Shown: positions 1-9,329, counted from the first letter of the stretch. The stretch is 59,069 nt of DNA from JAFGJU01 sp964570935 (GCA_964570935.1 CAZMZP010000012.1:1-59069); one strand, 5' to 3'. Notes: a model not told the origin generated them from the letters alone. Numbers and translations: made by a program.

Positions 1-3000
1 GACCCCATCATGAGGCTCAGGATCGCCGGCCCCATGAACCTATTGAGACTGAGGCGTGTGGCGGAGAAGCTCGTGAAGAAGGAGCTCGAGGCGCAGAAGG
101 GTGTCGCCGCCGCAAAGGTGAGTGGAGGCCTGGAAGAGGAGATTCACATCGAGATAGACAGGGGCCGGCTGTCCGAGTTGGGGATTCCGATCACGGAGGT
201 CACCGCGAGGCTGGCCGGGGAGAACGTCAACGTGGCCGGCGGGAGTCTGACGGACCAGGAGTCCGAGTTCCTCGTGCGCACCACAAACGAGTTCCAGAGC
301 GTGGAAGAGATTGAGGATGTATGCGTGGGATACGTGCAGGGCAGGCCCATCCTGGCCAGAGACGTCGGGAGGGTCGAGGCCGGACACAAGGAACAGGACA
401 CCATAACGCGACTGAACGGGCAGGAGTCCGTGGAGGTGGCCATCTACAAAGAAGGCGACGCCAACACGGTGTCCGTCGCCAAAGCGATAAGAAAGAAGCT
501 GGACAATCTTTCGTTGCCGGCTGACGTCAAAGTCACTGTGGCGTCCGACCATTCCATCTTCATACAGAGGTCCGTGAACGAGGTGATGAACTCGGCGCTG
601 CTGGGCGGCCTTCTGGCGACGCTGGTGCTGTTCCTGTTTCTCAAGGATTTGAGGACTACCATCACGATCGGGCTTTCCATACCGGTGTCGGTGATCGCCA
701 CCTTCATCATCATGCACAGGATGGGGCTTTCGCTCAACATCATGTCTTTGGGTGGACTGGCGCTCGGAGTGGGAATGCTGGTGGACAACGCCATAGTCGT
801 GCTCGAGGCCGTGTTCAGGCACAAGCAGCAGGATTCAAACCTGGAACGCGCGACCAGCACCGGCACGGAGGAAGTGAGTCGGGCCGTCATCGCTTCGACT
901 CTGACAACAGTCGCGGTTTTTGTGCCGCTGGTGTTCGTGGAGGGCATCGCCGGACAGCTGTTCAAGGACCAGGCCGTCACAATTAGCGCATCTTTGCTGG
1001 CCTCTTTAGTCGTCGCTTTAACCTTGGTTCCTATGCTGTCAGCGATTAGAATAAAAGAAGGAGGGCGTCTGGCGCCGCCCTCCAACGATCAGGAAAATCG
1101 GCTGGGCAGGCTTTTGGGGAGAACAGAGCTGCGTTTGCCCCGCACTCCTGTTCGACTCAATAAGCAGGGTTGGCTGCCCAGCCGTTCTCAGTATGTTGCG
1201 GGTACTGAGAACTGGCGATTTCACTTGTTCCGCTCTCTTTATACGCCGCTTGCCCGTTTTGGTTCCTTCGTCATCGTGGTTCCCGCGCGTTTTATTCGTA
1301 CCCTGCTCCGCCTGATTTTCGTCAGATTTCTGTGGCGGATAGTCGGCCGAAACATCGCTAATGCCTTGCGATGGTTTATGTTAACGGTCTTGTGGTCGCG
1401 CATGGGAAGACCGATGACACGGCTGGCAGCACGATTTCTGAGGGCAGCGGGCCGCGTGCTAGTTAGGTTCGGGAGACTTGTGGGAAGGCCCGTAGGCCGT
1501 GGTCTGAAGTTCGCCCTCGGCCGCCCTATCCTTTTCATTACCAACCAGTTCGACAGGATGATGGGGCGGTTCTACGCCTGGTATCCGGGGGCGGCCAGAT
1601 GGTCTCTCGAGAGGCGGCGCACGGTCATACTCTGCGCGGTCGGGGCGTTCGCATTGTGCGTCGCTCTCACCCCCTTCCTGAGCGTCGAGCTCATCCCGCC
1701 GGTCTCCCAGGGAGAGTTCACTTTTAACCTCCGTTTTCCCGAGGGCACCTCCCTGGCGTCCACTGACCGCGCCGTTTCGGGAATAGAGAAGCAGACGATG
1801 ACGCTTCCGTCAGTGGAGACGGTGTTCAGCAACTCGGGCTCCACCCTGCTCGGACAGTCCACGGCCCGCATCAAGGAAGAAAACATAGCGCAGGTTAGCG
1901 TTACCTTGAACAGCGGGGTGAGCCCGGAGGCCGAGGAAGCGACCGTGGAGAGGATGAGGAGGGTCCTTGACCAGGTGCCGGCCTTGACCTACGACGTGTC
2001 CCGACCCAGCTATTTCAGCTTCCGCACCCCGATAGAGGTCGAGGTCACCGGGTATGACATCGCGCGGCTCAGGGCTCTGTCTTCAGAGGTGGAGCAGCGT
2101 CTGGCGCGGATCCCTTCGATAAAGGACATTCGGAGCACGATGAAGGCCGGCAACCCCGAGGTCCACATCGTGCTCGACAGGGAGCGTATGGCGTCGCTCA
2201 ACGTGGACCCGGCCCGGGCCTTCAGCGCTCTCACCAACGCCGTCAGGGGCGACGTGGCGACCAAGTTCCGGAGGGAAGAGGACAAGATCGACGTCCTCGT
2301 CCGGAATTCCGAGGAGGTGAGGAGGTCCATGGAGGAGCTCCCCAACCTCGTCGTGGGGCAGAGCAACGGTACGCCCATTCCGCTGTCGTCAATCGGCAGG
2401 ATCGTGATCGAGGAGGGGCCGGCCGAGATAACGCGGGTTTCGCAGCAGCGCACGGCCATCGTCACCGCGAATCTGAGTGGACACGACCTGGCCGGAGCGG
2501 CCAGCGAGATAAGGGACGCTCTTCGCACGGTCTCGATGCCGGAGGATTTCTCGGCGGCGTTGAGCGGCCAGAGCAACGAGCTCAGCGTGTCGTTCGGGAG
2601 CCTCCGCTTCGCGCTCCTGCTGGCGGTGTTCCTGGTGTACCTGGTCATGGCCTCGCAGTTCGAGTCTTTCCTTCATCCCTTCGTCATAATGTTCACCCTT
2701 CCGCTGGCGGCCATCGGCGTGGTATTCGCCCTGCTCGTCACCGGAACGTCCGTGAGCGTCATGGTTCTCATCGGAATCATCATCCTGGCCGGAATCGTCG
2801 TGAACAATGCTATCGTGCTCATAGATTATGCGAACCAGCTGCGGCAGAAGGGAGTGCCTAAACTGGAGGCGCTCGTGGAGGCCGGCTCGGTCCGCATGCG
2901 GCCCATTCTGATGACCACCATCACGACGGTGCTGGGGCTCATCCCCATGGCCGTCTCCGGCGGCGAGGGCGCGGAGCTCAGGGCGCCGCTCGCGATTACG

Positions 3001-3084
3001 GTGATAGGCGGGCTCGTCTTCGCCACGGCGCTCACTCTTTTCGTCATACCAGCCGTCTACGCAGTGATAGACAGGAAGGATTAG
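1..3084 (+). CDS. RND efflux permease, HAE1/HME-like (5' end outside window)
   Basis: Inner-membrane proton-driven RND pump subunit that would work with a periplasmic adaptor and an outer-membrane channel. The reading frame is open through base 1 and the first transmembrane helix plus part of the first porter domain are missing, so the true start lies upstream; the in-frame ATG at 10 is not the start. Visible are the porter region, the TM3-TM6 block with the proton-relay segment GMLVDNAIVVLE near residue 260, a second porter half, and the C-terminal TM block with GIVVNNAIVLIDYA. Between TM6 and TM7 lies an Arg-rich segment of about 170 residues (nt ~1040-1560), far longer than the loop of typical members, with more A/T-ending codons than its flanks. 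A second RND permease follows 97 bp later, suggesting one transport operon. Family certain, substrate unknown. Confidence 0.93.
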   Translation, partial: DPIMRLRIAGPMNLLRLRRVAEKLVKKELEAQKGVAAAKVSGGLEEEIHIEIDRGRLSELGIPITEVTARLAGENVNVAGGSLTDQESEFLVRTTNEFQSVEEIEDVCVGYVQGRPILARDVGRVEAGHKEQDTITRLNGQESVEVAIYKEGDANTVSVAKAIRKKLDNLSLPADVKVTVASDHSIFIQRSVNEVMNSALLGGLLATLVLFLFLKDLRTTITIGLSIPVSVIATFIIMHRMGLSLNIMSLGGLALGVGMLVDNAIVVLEAVFRHKQQDSNLERATSTGTEEVSRAVIASTLTTVAVFVPLVFVEGIAGQLFKDQAVTISASLLASLVVALTLVPMLSAIRIKEGGRLAPPSNDQENRLGRLLGRTELRLPRTPVRLNKQGWLPSRSQYVAGTENWRFHLFRSLYTPLARFGSFVIVVPARFIRTLLRLIFVRFLWRIVGRNIANALRWFMLTVLWSRMGRPMTRLAARFLRAAGRVLVRFGRLVGRPVGRGLKFALGRPILFITNQFDRMMGRFYAWYPGAARWSLERRRTVILCAVGAFALCVALTPFLSVELIPPVSQGEFTFNLRFPEGTSLASTDRAVSGIEKQTMTLPSVETVFSNSGSTLLGQSTARIKEENIAQVSVTLNSGVSPEAEEATVERMRRVLDQVPALTYDVSRPSYFSFRTPIEVEVTGYDIARLRALSSEVEQRLARIPSIKDIRSTMKAGNPEVHIVLDRERMASLNVDPARAFSALTNAVRGDVATKFRREEDKIDVLVRNSEEVRRSMEELPNLVVGQSNGTPIPLSSIGRIVIEEGPAEITRVSQQRTAIVTANLSGHDLAGAASEIRDALRTVSMPEDFSAALSGQSNELSVSFGSLRFALLLAVFLVYLVMASQFESFLHPFVIMFTLPLAAIGVVFALLVTGTSVSVMVLIGIIILAGIVVNNAIVLIDYANQLRQKGVPKLEALVEAGSVRMRPILMTTITTVLGLIPMAVSGGEGAELRAPLAITVIGGLVFATALTLFVIPAVYAVIDRKD

Positions 3085-3181
3085 CCGGCTGCGCCGGTGA
3101 CGCTGCCCGCCGCTCCGGCGGTCGGGAGCCGCGGCAGGCGCCCGGTGCAATTACGGACGTCGTCGAACGGTATGTGATTCC

Positions 3182-6100
3182 ATGAGCATTGCCAGGTACG
3201 TCATTCGTTCTCCCGTCACTACGTTAGTCATCATCTTCTCCATCTTCGCGGTCGGCCTCATCTCCATCTGGCGCGTACCGCTGGCTTTCCTTCCCGACGT
3301 GGATTTTCCACAGCTCAACGTCTACGTTCCGTACCCCAACGCCGTGCCGTCCCAGGTGCAGGAAGAGATAACCAGGCCCCTGGAGGAAGCCCTCAGCACG
3401 ATGAGCCACGTCAAGCGGATGTATTCCTACTCGGACGCGAACAGCTCAAACATCTTTCTGGAATTCGAGTGGGGGATGGACATCGACGTGCTGAGGGTGG
3501 AGGCCCGCGAGAGGGTCGAGCGAATCCGCGCCGACCTGCCGGACGACGTGGAGCACATCTACGTCCAGGGGTTCAAGTCCACCGACATCCCCGTGCTGGT
3601 GCTTCGGGTGTCTTCCGGCAGCGACCTTTCCAAGAGCTACGACCTCATCGAGAGGAAGATCATCAACCCGCTCCGCCAGGTTCCGGGCGTCGCGCGTGTC
3701 ATCTCGTACGGAGTCGAGAAGAAGGAGATATCGGTTGAGTTCGACCTCGACCGGGTGATGAAGCACAACGTAGACGTGGGAGAGCTCCTGGCGCGGCTGG
3801 CCGCCGGCAACAGGAACGTGAGCGCGGGCCGAGTCGAAGACGGCCCGAGCAGGTATTCAGTCAGAGTCCTGGGGGACTTCAAGACGCTCCAGGAACTCGA
3901 GAACTTCCCCGTCCGCGACAACCTAAGACTGCTCGACGTGGCGAACATCAAGTACCAGGAGCCAGTGCTGAACTACGGCAGGCACCTGAACAGAGAGACC
4001 GCCATCGGGATAGAGGTCATGAAGGAGTCGGGGTACAACACGGTCAAGGTGGCCGTCGACGCGAAGAAGAAACTGGATGAGATAGGAAAGGACCCGGCTC
4101 TCCGTGGGATGTCGATTCTGACGTTTCACGACGTCTCGGAGCAGATCCTGAGCGGGCTCAACGGGCTTCTGCATTCGGGGTTGATAGGCGCTCTGCTCGC
4201 GTGTGTGGTGCTGTACTTCTTCCTGCGGAACATCCCGGCCACCCTTGCAGTGGGCCTGGCGATTCCTTTCTCCGCCGTGTCGGCCTGCGTGTTCATCTAT
4301 TTCGCGGTGCGTTCGCTGAACATCCTGTCGATGATGGGCCTGATGCTTTCCGTGGGCATGCTGGTCGACAACGCCGTCGTGGTGCTGGAGAGCATCTACA
4401 GGCACAGGCAGGCGGGTGCGAGTCCAGACGAGTCTACTGTGGTGGGGACGAGGGAGATTTTGCCCGCGGTGATAACCTCGACCCTCACCACCATCATTGT
4501 CTTTCTACCACTCACGATCGGGGCCAAGACCGAGATATCGGTGTGGATAGGCGAAACAGGCAAGACCATTTTCGCCGCGATTATCTGCTCGTTCATTGTG
4601 TCCGTCACCCTGATACCCCTGTTCATGCACAGGTTCGGCCACCTCGTGCGCAAGCGGCCGTCGGATTTCATCGCTAATCTCACTGACAGGTACTCGCGTT
4701 TTCTGGCCTGGTCGCTTTCCCACAGGTGGAAGATGACCGGGATGATGGGGCTCGTCTTCTTGAGCATGGTCATCCCGTTCACGAAGGTGGAAAAGAGCGC
4801 CTTCTCCGGAACGAGGGTGGAGTCCGTAAGAATCGAGTACGAGTTCTCGGAGAACGTGAACTACGTGGCAGCAGAGCGCTTCGTGGACGCGGTCGAGAAG
4901 TACATTGAGGCACACGGGAATGAGCTGCACCTCAAGTCGCTTTACAGTTACTACTCCGACAACACCGGCTTTACCGCGCTCTACCCCCATCCCGAATTCA
5001 CCGACGACAGCAGCGTGAAGGAGATCCGCGAGAAGCTGCGGAAGGGGCTGCCGAAACTGGCGGGAGTGAAGCGCAAACTGGGCGGGTTTGACGAGGGAGG
5101 CGGGAGCGGCACCATCAACGTCAACATCTTCGGCGACGCGGGACCCACTTTGGGCGCCCTGGCGGAAGAGGCCGCCCGCAGGCTGGCGTACATCCCCGAG
5201 CTCAAGGACATAGACACTGAGAAACAGAAAGGCCGGGAGGAGATCCAGGTGGTGGTGGACAGGGAGTTGACGGCACAGATGGGTCTCCCGTCCTCCCGTG
5301 TCGCGGACGCGGTGGCCATGTACTTCCGAGGGATGCCCATCAGCAGATTCCGGGGGCCGGAGGGAGAAGTGGACATATGGGCACGCGTGCGGGAAGAGGA
5401 CAGGCGCAACCTGGACAATCTGAAGAGTCTGACCCTCGTCAGCGAGGCAGGCCACGCGGTTCCCATCGCCTCGGTGGCCAGCTTCGAGATGGAAAGAGGG
5501 CCCGCCACCATCCTGAGGCAGCAGAGAAAAACCGTGGCCACGGTCAACGCTCACTACGAGGCGTCGGACACCCCAAAAATACGAGCCAAGATATCACGCG
5601 TCCTGTCGGGTATGAGTTTTCCGGCCGGGTACTCGTGGGGGTACGGAGCATACTTTGAGCAGGAAAGCGCCACGCAGAAGGAACTGCTCATCAACATGCT
5701 GCTGGCCCTTGTGCTCGTCTACGTGGTCATGGCCTCGTTGTTCGAGTCGGTGGTTCATCCATTCGCGATAATGTTCGCCCTGCCCTTCGCGTTCGTTGGA
5801 GTCATCTGGCTCCTCTTCCTGACTGGAACCCCGTTCAACCTGATGGCGCAGATCGGACTTCTCATCCTTATCGGGATCGTGGTGAACAACGGCATCGTGC
5901 TGATACACCACGTGCACCAACTCAGGGAATCGGGGATGGAGAGGTCTGAGGCCATAGTCACCGGAGCCACGAGGCGGCTCCGCCCGGTCCTGATGACCGC
6001 TGCCACGACGGTCCTCGGGCTGGTGCCGCTGGCCCTGGGACGCAGCTCGGTCGGCGACGCCTACTACTACCCGATGGCCAGATGCGTGATAGGCGGCCTC

Positions 6101-6214
6101 ATCGCCTCCAGTTTCCTCACTGTCATAATCGTGCCCGGGCTCTACGCGGCGCTGGACGACGCAGCGATGAAGCTCAGACGGATTGTGATAAGACGCCGGA
6201 CTAGCGCGGTCTGA
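3182..6214 (+). CDS. RND efflux permease, full length
   Basis: A 1010-residue RND superfamily permease, the normal length for the family. It begins with the usual short cytoplasmic helix and TM1 (RYVIRSPVTTLVIIFSIFAV), then the first porter domain, a TM2-TM6 block with the charged segment GMLVDNAVVVLESI, TM7, the second porter domain and the C-terminal TM block. Unlike the preceding permease it has no long insert between TM6 and TM7. The start at 3182 is chosen because the N-terminal helix aligns with the family. The tandem pair of non-identical permeases resembles systems in which two RND subunits form a mixed trimer; that is inference. No adaptor or outer-membrane factor is visible, so these would lie upstream of the window. 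Confidence 0.95.
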   Translation: MSIARYVIRSPVTTLVIIFSIFAVGLISIWRVPLAFLPDVDFPQLNVYVPYPNAVPSQVQEEITRPLEEALSTMSHVKRMYSYSDANSSNIFLEFEWGMDIDVLRVEARERVERIRADLPDDVEHIYVQGFKSTDIPVLVLRVSSGSDLSKSYDLIERKIINPLRQVPGVARVISYGVEKKEISVEFDLDRVMKHNVDVGELLARLAAGNRNVSAGRVEDGPSRYSVRVLGDFKTLQELENFPVRDNLRLLDVANIKYQEPVLNYGRHLNRETAIGIEVMKESGYNTVKVAVDAKKKLDEIGKDPALRGMSILTFHDVSEQILSGLNGLLHSGLIGALLACVVLYFFLRNIPATLAVGLAIPFSAVSACVFIYFAVRSLNILSMMGLMLSVGMLVDNAVVVLESIYRHRQAGASPDESTVVGTREILPAVITSTLTTIIVFLPLTIGAKTEISVWIGETGKTIFAAIICSFIVSVTLIPLFMHRFGHLVRKRPSDFIANLTDRYSRFLAWSLSHRWKMTGMMGLVFLSMVIPFTKVEKSAFSGTRVESVRIEYEFSENVNYVAAERFVDAVEKYIEAHGNELHLKSLYSYYSDNTGFTALYPHPEFTDDSSVKEIREKLRKGLPKLAGVKRKLGGFDEGGGSGTINVNIFGDAGPTLGALAEEAARRLAYIPELKDIDTEKQKGREEIQVVVDRELTAQMGLPSSRVADAVAMYFRGMPISRFRGPEGEVDIWARVREEDRRNLDNLKSLTLVSEAGHAVPIASVASFEMERGPATILRQQRKTVATVNAHYEASDTPKIRAKISRVLSGMSFPAGYSWGYGAYFEQESATQKELLINMLLALVLVYVVMASLFESVVHPFAIMFALPFAFVGVIWLLFLTGTPFNLMAQIGLLILIGIVVNNGIVLIHHVHQLRESGMERSEAIVTGATRRLRPVLMTAATTVLGLVPLALGRSSVGDAYYYPMARCVIGGLIASSFLTVIIVPGLYAALDDAAMKLRRIVIRRRTSAV

Positions 6215-6324
6215 GCGCGGCACCGTCGGGCGCCCGAGCCCCCGGCCCCAGCCGCGCCGCCCGCTGCCGGCTCCTGGCTGACCCGCGTTTCCAGGCGTGC
6301 CCCACTCCAGACCGTCCCGTCGCC

Positions 6325-6717
6325 TTAGACTCGCCGCCCGAACAACCAGGCTCCCTGCCTGCCGGCGTCAGGCCAGCCCGGGATCGCACCCCCGACCACC
6401 GCTGCGGCCGCCACCCGTCCCACCCATTCCAGCCCCGTCCAGGGAATATTGAGAAACGCCAGCACGAAGGCAACGGGAAGACCGTCCACTAGAATGAGCA
6501 GCGCCCTGTGTCCGGCGCGCATCCTCGCGTTCCCGAAAACCGCGCCGAACAGAGTGTAGTCCGCGGGCAGCGGCGCGGCCCGCGACGCCACCACGAACAC
6601 GAGCGCCCTCCAGGCGTCACCCACCGGCAGCCACGACGGCGGGTCCAGTGCGCCTCCGGCCAGCGCGCCGAACAGGATCGAGGCAGCGAGCCTCAGGACG
6701 CGGACAAGTGTGGACAT
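6325..6717 (-). CDS. Small membrane protein of unknown function
   Basis: A 130-residue protein with about three hydrophobic segments (near residues 8-25, 38-50 and 70-90). It has no motif I recognise. It is supported as a real gene by a good ribosome-binding site (AGAGGGGG, about 7 nt before the ATG at 6717) and by its position 52 bp downstream of the lipoprotein gene on the same strand, with which it probably forms an operon. The C-terminal 30 residues are Gly/Trp/Arg-rich. Function unknown. Confidence 0.6.
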   Translation of the reverse strand: MSTLVRVLRLAASILFGALAGGALDPPSWLPVGDAWRALVFVVASRAAPLPADYTLFGAVFGNARMRAGHRALLILVDGLPVAFVLAFLNIPWTGLEWVGRVAAAAVVGGAIPGWPDAGRQGAWLFGRRV

Positions 6718-6769
6718 ACTGTACCCCCTCTCGACATCCGATTAGACCCGTGTGCCGGACCTGCCCGAC

Positions 6770-7468
6770 TCAATCAGCGCTGTCCAAGAGCTGGGCAAAA
6801 GCACAGGCGACGATCGCGGACAGAATCGTCCATCCGGTGCAGGCAATCAGGCATTCCGCGTAGGCCGGGCCCGCAGGAAGGCACTTGAGCGTGCACACCA
6901 CGGTTCCAGCGACGGAGCTCACGCCCACGCAGTTCCAGAACCCGTCGGCGCCCTGCCCCGTCGTATCCCCGGACACCGGCTCGAACGCGGTCACACACCC
7001 GTCATTACGAACCGCGCACTCGGACAGCGCCAGAGGCGCCGCCTCAGAAAGCGCGCTGCCGTCGGCAGTCCTCAAGATACCTGCGCAGACCCGCGAGCGG
7101 TCGCGACACCGCACGAACGCGAGGGTACCCGCCGCCGTGGAGTCCGGCCCGAGGAAAATCATCACGGTGACGGTGGCACGAATGCCGTCGCTGTTCCTGC
7201 CTTCGACCGTGAAGCTCGCCGCCGGCCGCTCCCCGAGCCCTCTCGACTCGAACGCTCGCCGGCACGACTCGACGCGGCGGTCAAGCATTGCGTGCTTGAG
7301 GAACGCGCTGTGAGCATCCGCGGGAAGGACCCGCGGCCCGGACCGTTCATCACATGTCTCGCCGGCCACGGGGCTCGTTTCCGTATCTCTTGTCGTACAG
7401 CCGGGACAAGTATTCACCACGACAAGAACGAGCGCAAGCAGAACCCTGGAGAAAGATGCCTGTCTCAT
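6770..7468 (-). CDS. Putative lipoprotein, unknown function
   Basis: A 232-residue protein. The start at 7468 is preferred over an upstream in-frame GTG because GGGAGGGG lies about 8 nt upstream. The N-terminus is basic followed by a hydrophobic stretch and a Cys (VVNTCPGCTT), a plausible lipoprotein signal. The body contains several Cys residues (CRDRSRVC, ECAVRNDGC, CTLKC, ECLIAC) and a hydrophobic C-terminal segment. No catalytic motif is recognised. It is followed 52 bp later by the small membrane protein, so the two may act together in the envelope. Confidence 0.65.
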   Translation of the reverse strand: MRQASFSRVLLALVLVVVNTCPGCTTRDTETSPVAGETCDERSGPRVLPADAHSAFLKHAMLDRRVESCRRAFESRGLGERPAASFTVEGRNSDGIRATVTVMIFLGPDSTAAGTLAFVRCRDRSRVCAGILRTADGSALSEAAPLALSECAVRNDGCVTAFEPVSGDTTGQGADGFWNCVGVSSVAGTVVCTLKCLPAGPAYAECLIACTGWTILSAIVACAFAQLLDSAD

Positions 7469-7759
7469 GGCGGTCGCCCCTCCCACGACGCCTGCGCACC
7501 ACTACCCTGCGCGCGGGTCGTCACATTGTGATTGGGACGTGGTCGGGTACGACGCCTCGTTGGCCGGGCATTGTCCCATGGCAAGTAGGATGCCAAGACG
7601 GCGCACCCGGCGCCTGCGTTGCGCAACCGGGGCCCGTGCTACACGGCCGGCGTCCGCGTTGAGACTAGAGTCGTCGCGCAATCCCGTGGCTGTCAACGAC
7701 AATGTCGGATTGTGACTCCCGGTGGGCAGCTTAAGCCAGGGGGCGTGGAGTAGGCCGAG

Positions 7760-8227
7760 TCAACGTTTGCTCGCCACGATCTCGTCGACAGTCTGTTCTA
7801 TGACGGGCAGCGCCTGTCTGACGGCGTCGCTCAGGCCTATTTCGATCTCAATGGACTGGGGTTCGACCCCGACGATGAACACTTCAGGCAGCGTTCCAAG
7901 CCGCTCACCGAACTCGAGCGCACTGGCGAGGTTGAGGCCGTGCACCGAGAATCCTCTGTTCTTCTCCGGCACGATGTCTTTAGGACCGAAGACGCGCACT
8001 GTCCCGGGCGTTTCCCCCAGTCGCGCGCAGTCCACCACGACGACGAGCTTGCGGCCTTCCATCAGCATCAGGAGATCCAGGCCGCGCGTGCCGCCGTCCA
8101 TGACATCCACGTCCGGGGGCAGGGGCTTCTTCTGGAGCTGCTGGACGAAGTGGATCCCCACACCTTCGTCCTTGAGGAGCAGGTTACCCACGCCGAGGAT
8201 GAGGATCGGCTTCGTGTCGGGATTCAT
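7760..8227 (-). CDS. Hydrogenase maturation protease (HycI/HyaD/HybD family)
   Basis: A 155-residue protein, normal length for the endopeptidases that remove the C-terminal tail of the large subunit of NiFe hydrogenases after nickel insertion. Seen in the sequence: the N-terminal ILILGVGNLLLKDEGVG motif with its acidic metal ligand, DGGTRGLDLL, the VVDCARLG segment with a second Asp, PGTVRVF, and SVHGLNLA supplying the His ligand. All three nickel ligands expected for the family are therefore present and the enzyme is probably active. No hydrogenase subunits or Hyp accessory genes lie in the window, so it is an orphan here; its substrate hydrogenase should be elsewhere in the genome. Confidence 0.9.
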   Translation of the reverse strand: MNPDTKPILILGVGNLLLKDEGVGIHFVQQLQKKPLPPDVDVMDGGTRGLDLLMLMEGRKLVVVVDCARLGETPGTVRVFGPKDIVPEKNRGFSVHGLNLASALEFGERLGTLPEVFIVGVEPQSIEIEIGLSDAVRQALPVIEQTVDEIVASKR

Positions 8228-8376
8228 GCCCGCATTGTATCACGAAATCGCCCGGGGCGGGCGGTCAGAAGGCGCCGCGCAGTCGCTTTCGCGCGTTGCC
8301 TGCCTCTCTCGCGCCGCGCGCCCCTTCCGGCGCCACCGGCCGACGTTCGGGCGCCACACCGCGCGACCTCGCTTCC

Positions 8377-8405
8377 TTGACACACCAGGCGCCGGCTGGT
8401 AGCAT
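8377..8405 (+). promoter_or_regulatory. Sigma-70 type promoter of tRNA-Leu
   Basis: A TTGACA -35 box (8377-8382), a 17-nt spacer and a TAGCAT -10 box (8400-8405) lie 27 nt before the first base of the mature tRNA. Consensus -35, optimal spacing and position make this a convincing promoter. Confidence 0.75.
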
Positions 8406-8432
8406 TCTGGCTGATATTCACGCGGGAAAGAT

Positions 8433-8518
8433 GCCGGAGTGGTGAAATTGGCAGACGCGCCGGACTCAAAATCCGGTGGGGCTCAAACCCCGTGTCGGTT
8501 CGACTCCGACCTCCGGCA
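8433..8518 (+). tRNA. tRNA-Leu (anticodon CAA)
   Basis: An 86-nt cloverleaf with a long variable arm as expected for leucine. Acceptor strands are GCCGGAG (8433-8439) and CTCCGGC (8511-8517) with discriminator A at 8518. The anticodon loop CTCAAAA gives anticodon CAA, and the T-arm contains GGTTCGACTCC. CCA is not encoded (TGG follows). The last 29 nt of this gene are repeated exactly at 9375-9403. Confidence 0.96.
8490..8518 (+). repeat. Direct repeat copy 1 (attachment-site-like, inside tRNA-Leu)
   Basis: 29 bp covering the T-arm and 3' acceptor strand of tRNA-Leu, identical to 9375-9403. Confidence 0.85.
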
Positions 8519-8548
8519 TGGCTTCGTCTTACCTCGGACAGCACACCT

Positions 8549-9013
8549 CTATTGTGGCGGTCTGCCTCCGCCTGCCGGGACTTTTCCGACAGACCCTTCC
8601 GCTCTTACCAGATGGTCACGAATGAACGTACCTATGGCCTCCACGACGTGGTCCTTCAGCCGGGCCGGGCTCTGCGCCACCCAGACTGTGAAATTGTACA
8701 ACTCCTGCGTGTCGACCTGGAGCCACCTGTCGTTGAAGTACAAGAAAGCGAGCAGGGTGGTGATGGCGATTCTCTTGTTACCGTTCTGGAACGGGTGGTT
8801 CTTGATCATGAGGTAGAACAGAATGCCGGCCTTCCCGACCAGACCTTGATACAGGCTCTTGCCCGAGAATGTCTGGAACGGAGTCAGCACACAGCTCTCA
8901 AGCACATTCGGGAAACGGGTGGAGAAGTCAGGTATGGGCTCGTGGAACGAAAGATGCTCCCTGGCAAGGCGGAAGGCGAGATACTCCACTTCGGCTATGG
9001 TTATGATCCTCAT
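8549..9013 (-). CDS. doc: Death-on-curing (Doc/Fic family) toxin
   Basis: A 154-residue protein. It has the Fic-fold catalytic motif as HPFQNGNKR (His73 to Arg81), matching the Doc form H-x-F-x-D/N-x-N-K-R rather than the AMPylase form ending G-N-G-R. Classical Doc phosphorylates EF-Tu and stops translation; that activity is known for the family, not shown here. The start is the ATG at 9013, whose first base overlaps the TAA stop of the antitoxin gene (TAATG), so the two are translationally coupled. A longer in-frame reading that would start at 9295 is only the shadow of the antitoxin. The C-terminal ~15 residues are Gly/Pro-rich and may be disordered. Confidence 0.88.
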   Translation of the reverse strand: MRIITIAEVEYLAFRLAREHLSFHEPIPDFSTRFPNVLESCVLTPFQTFSGKSLYQGLVGKAGILFYLMIKNHPFQNGNKRIAITTLLAFLYFNDRWLQVDTQELYNFTVWVAQSPARLKDHVVEAIGTFIRDHLVRAEGSVGKVPAGGGRPPQ

Positions 9014-9270
9014 TATTCCTTGCCCAGCTGCTTGAGAACCTCTCCATACTCCCTCACCGTCTTTCGAACTGCGGCGTCTATACGGCTCTTTCCTTTGGTC
9101 GAGACTCCCTTGCCGAGGATGTGCGTGACAGTCTGGTCTGTTATCACGTAGGTTCGACCAATTCTCGTGGCGGGGATCTGCCCCTTCTTGACCCTCCTGT
9201 ACACAGCGATCCGGCTCACTCCGAGGAGCCGTGCGAGTTCGGGGATAGTCACATATCTCGTTGCGGGCAT
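9013..9270 (-). CDS. Helix-turn-helix (excisionase-family fold) antitoxin
   Basis: An 85-residue protein with an N-terminal winged HTH of the MerR/excisionase type (VTIPELARLLGVSRIAVYRR, then IGRTYVITDQ) and a C-terminal amphipathic tail (DAAVRKTVREYGEVLKQL) that probably binds and neutralises the toxin. HTH protein plus Doc is a common pairing that replaces the Phd antitoxin of phage P1. It precedes the toxin with a one-base stop/start overlap. The HTH probably autoregulates the operon through the TTAAC-rich repeats just upstream. A role as a true excisionase is less likely because no integrase is present. Confidence 0.85.
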   Translation of the reverse strand: MPATRYVTIPELARLLGVSRIAVYRRVKKGQIPATRIGRTYVITDQTVTHILGKGVSTKGKSRIDAAVRKTVREYGEVLKQLGKE

Positions 9271-9301
9271 CGCGGTTACCTCCCATGACGGCCATGTTAA
9301 C

Positions 9302-9329
9302 CTAATATGTGAACCTTAACACAAGTTAA
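9302..9329 (-). promoter_or_regulatory. Putative promoter/operator of the toxin-antitoxin operon
   Basis: On the minus strand a TTAACT -35-like box (9329-9324), a 16-nt spacer and a TATTAG -10-like box (9307-9302) lie 32 bp before the antitoxin start. The region is markedly AT-rich and contains TTAAC/GTTAA repeats in both orientations (around 9297-9329), a plausible autoregulatory operator. Confidence 0.5.

Noticed and set aside
985..1560. Frameshift or insertion-sequence disruption of the first RND permease
   Set aside because: The frame stays open and resumes a normal TM7 and second porter domain; no transposase or terminal repeats are seen, so it is an in-frame insert.
9013..9270. Phage-type excisionase
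   Set aside because: The coupled Doc gene and the tail typical of HTH antitoxins explain it better, and there is no integrase.
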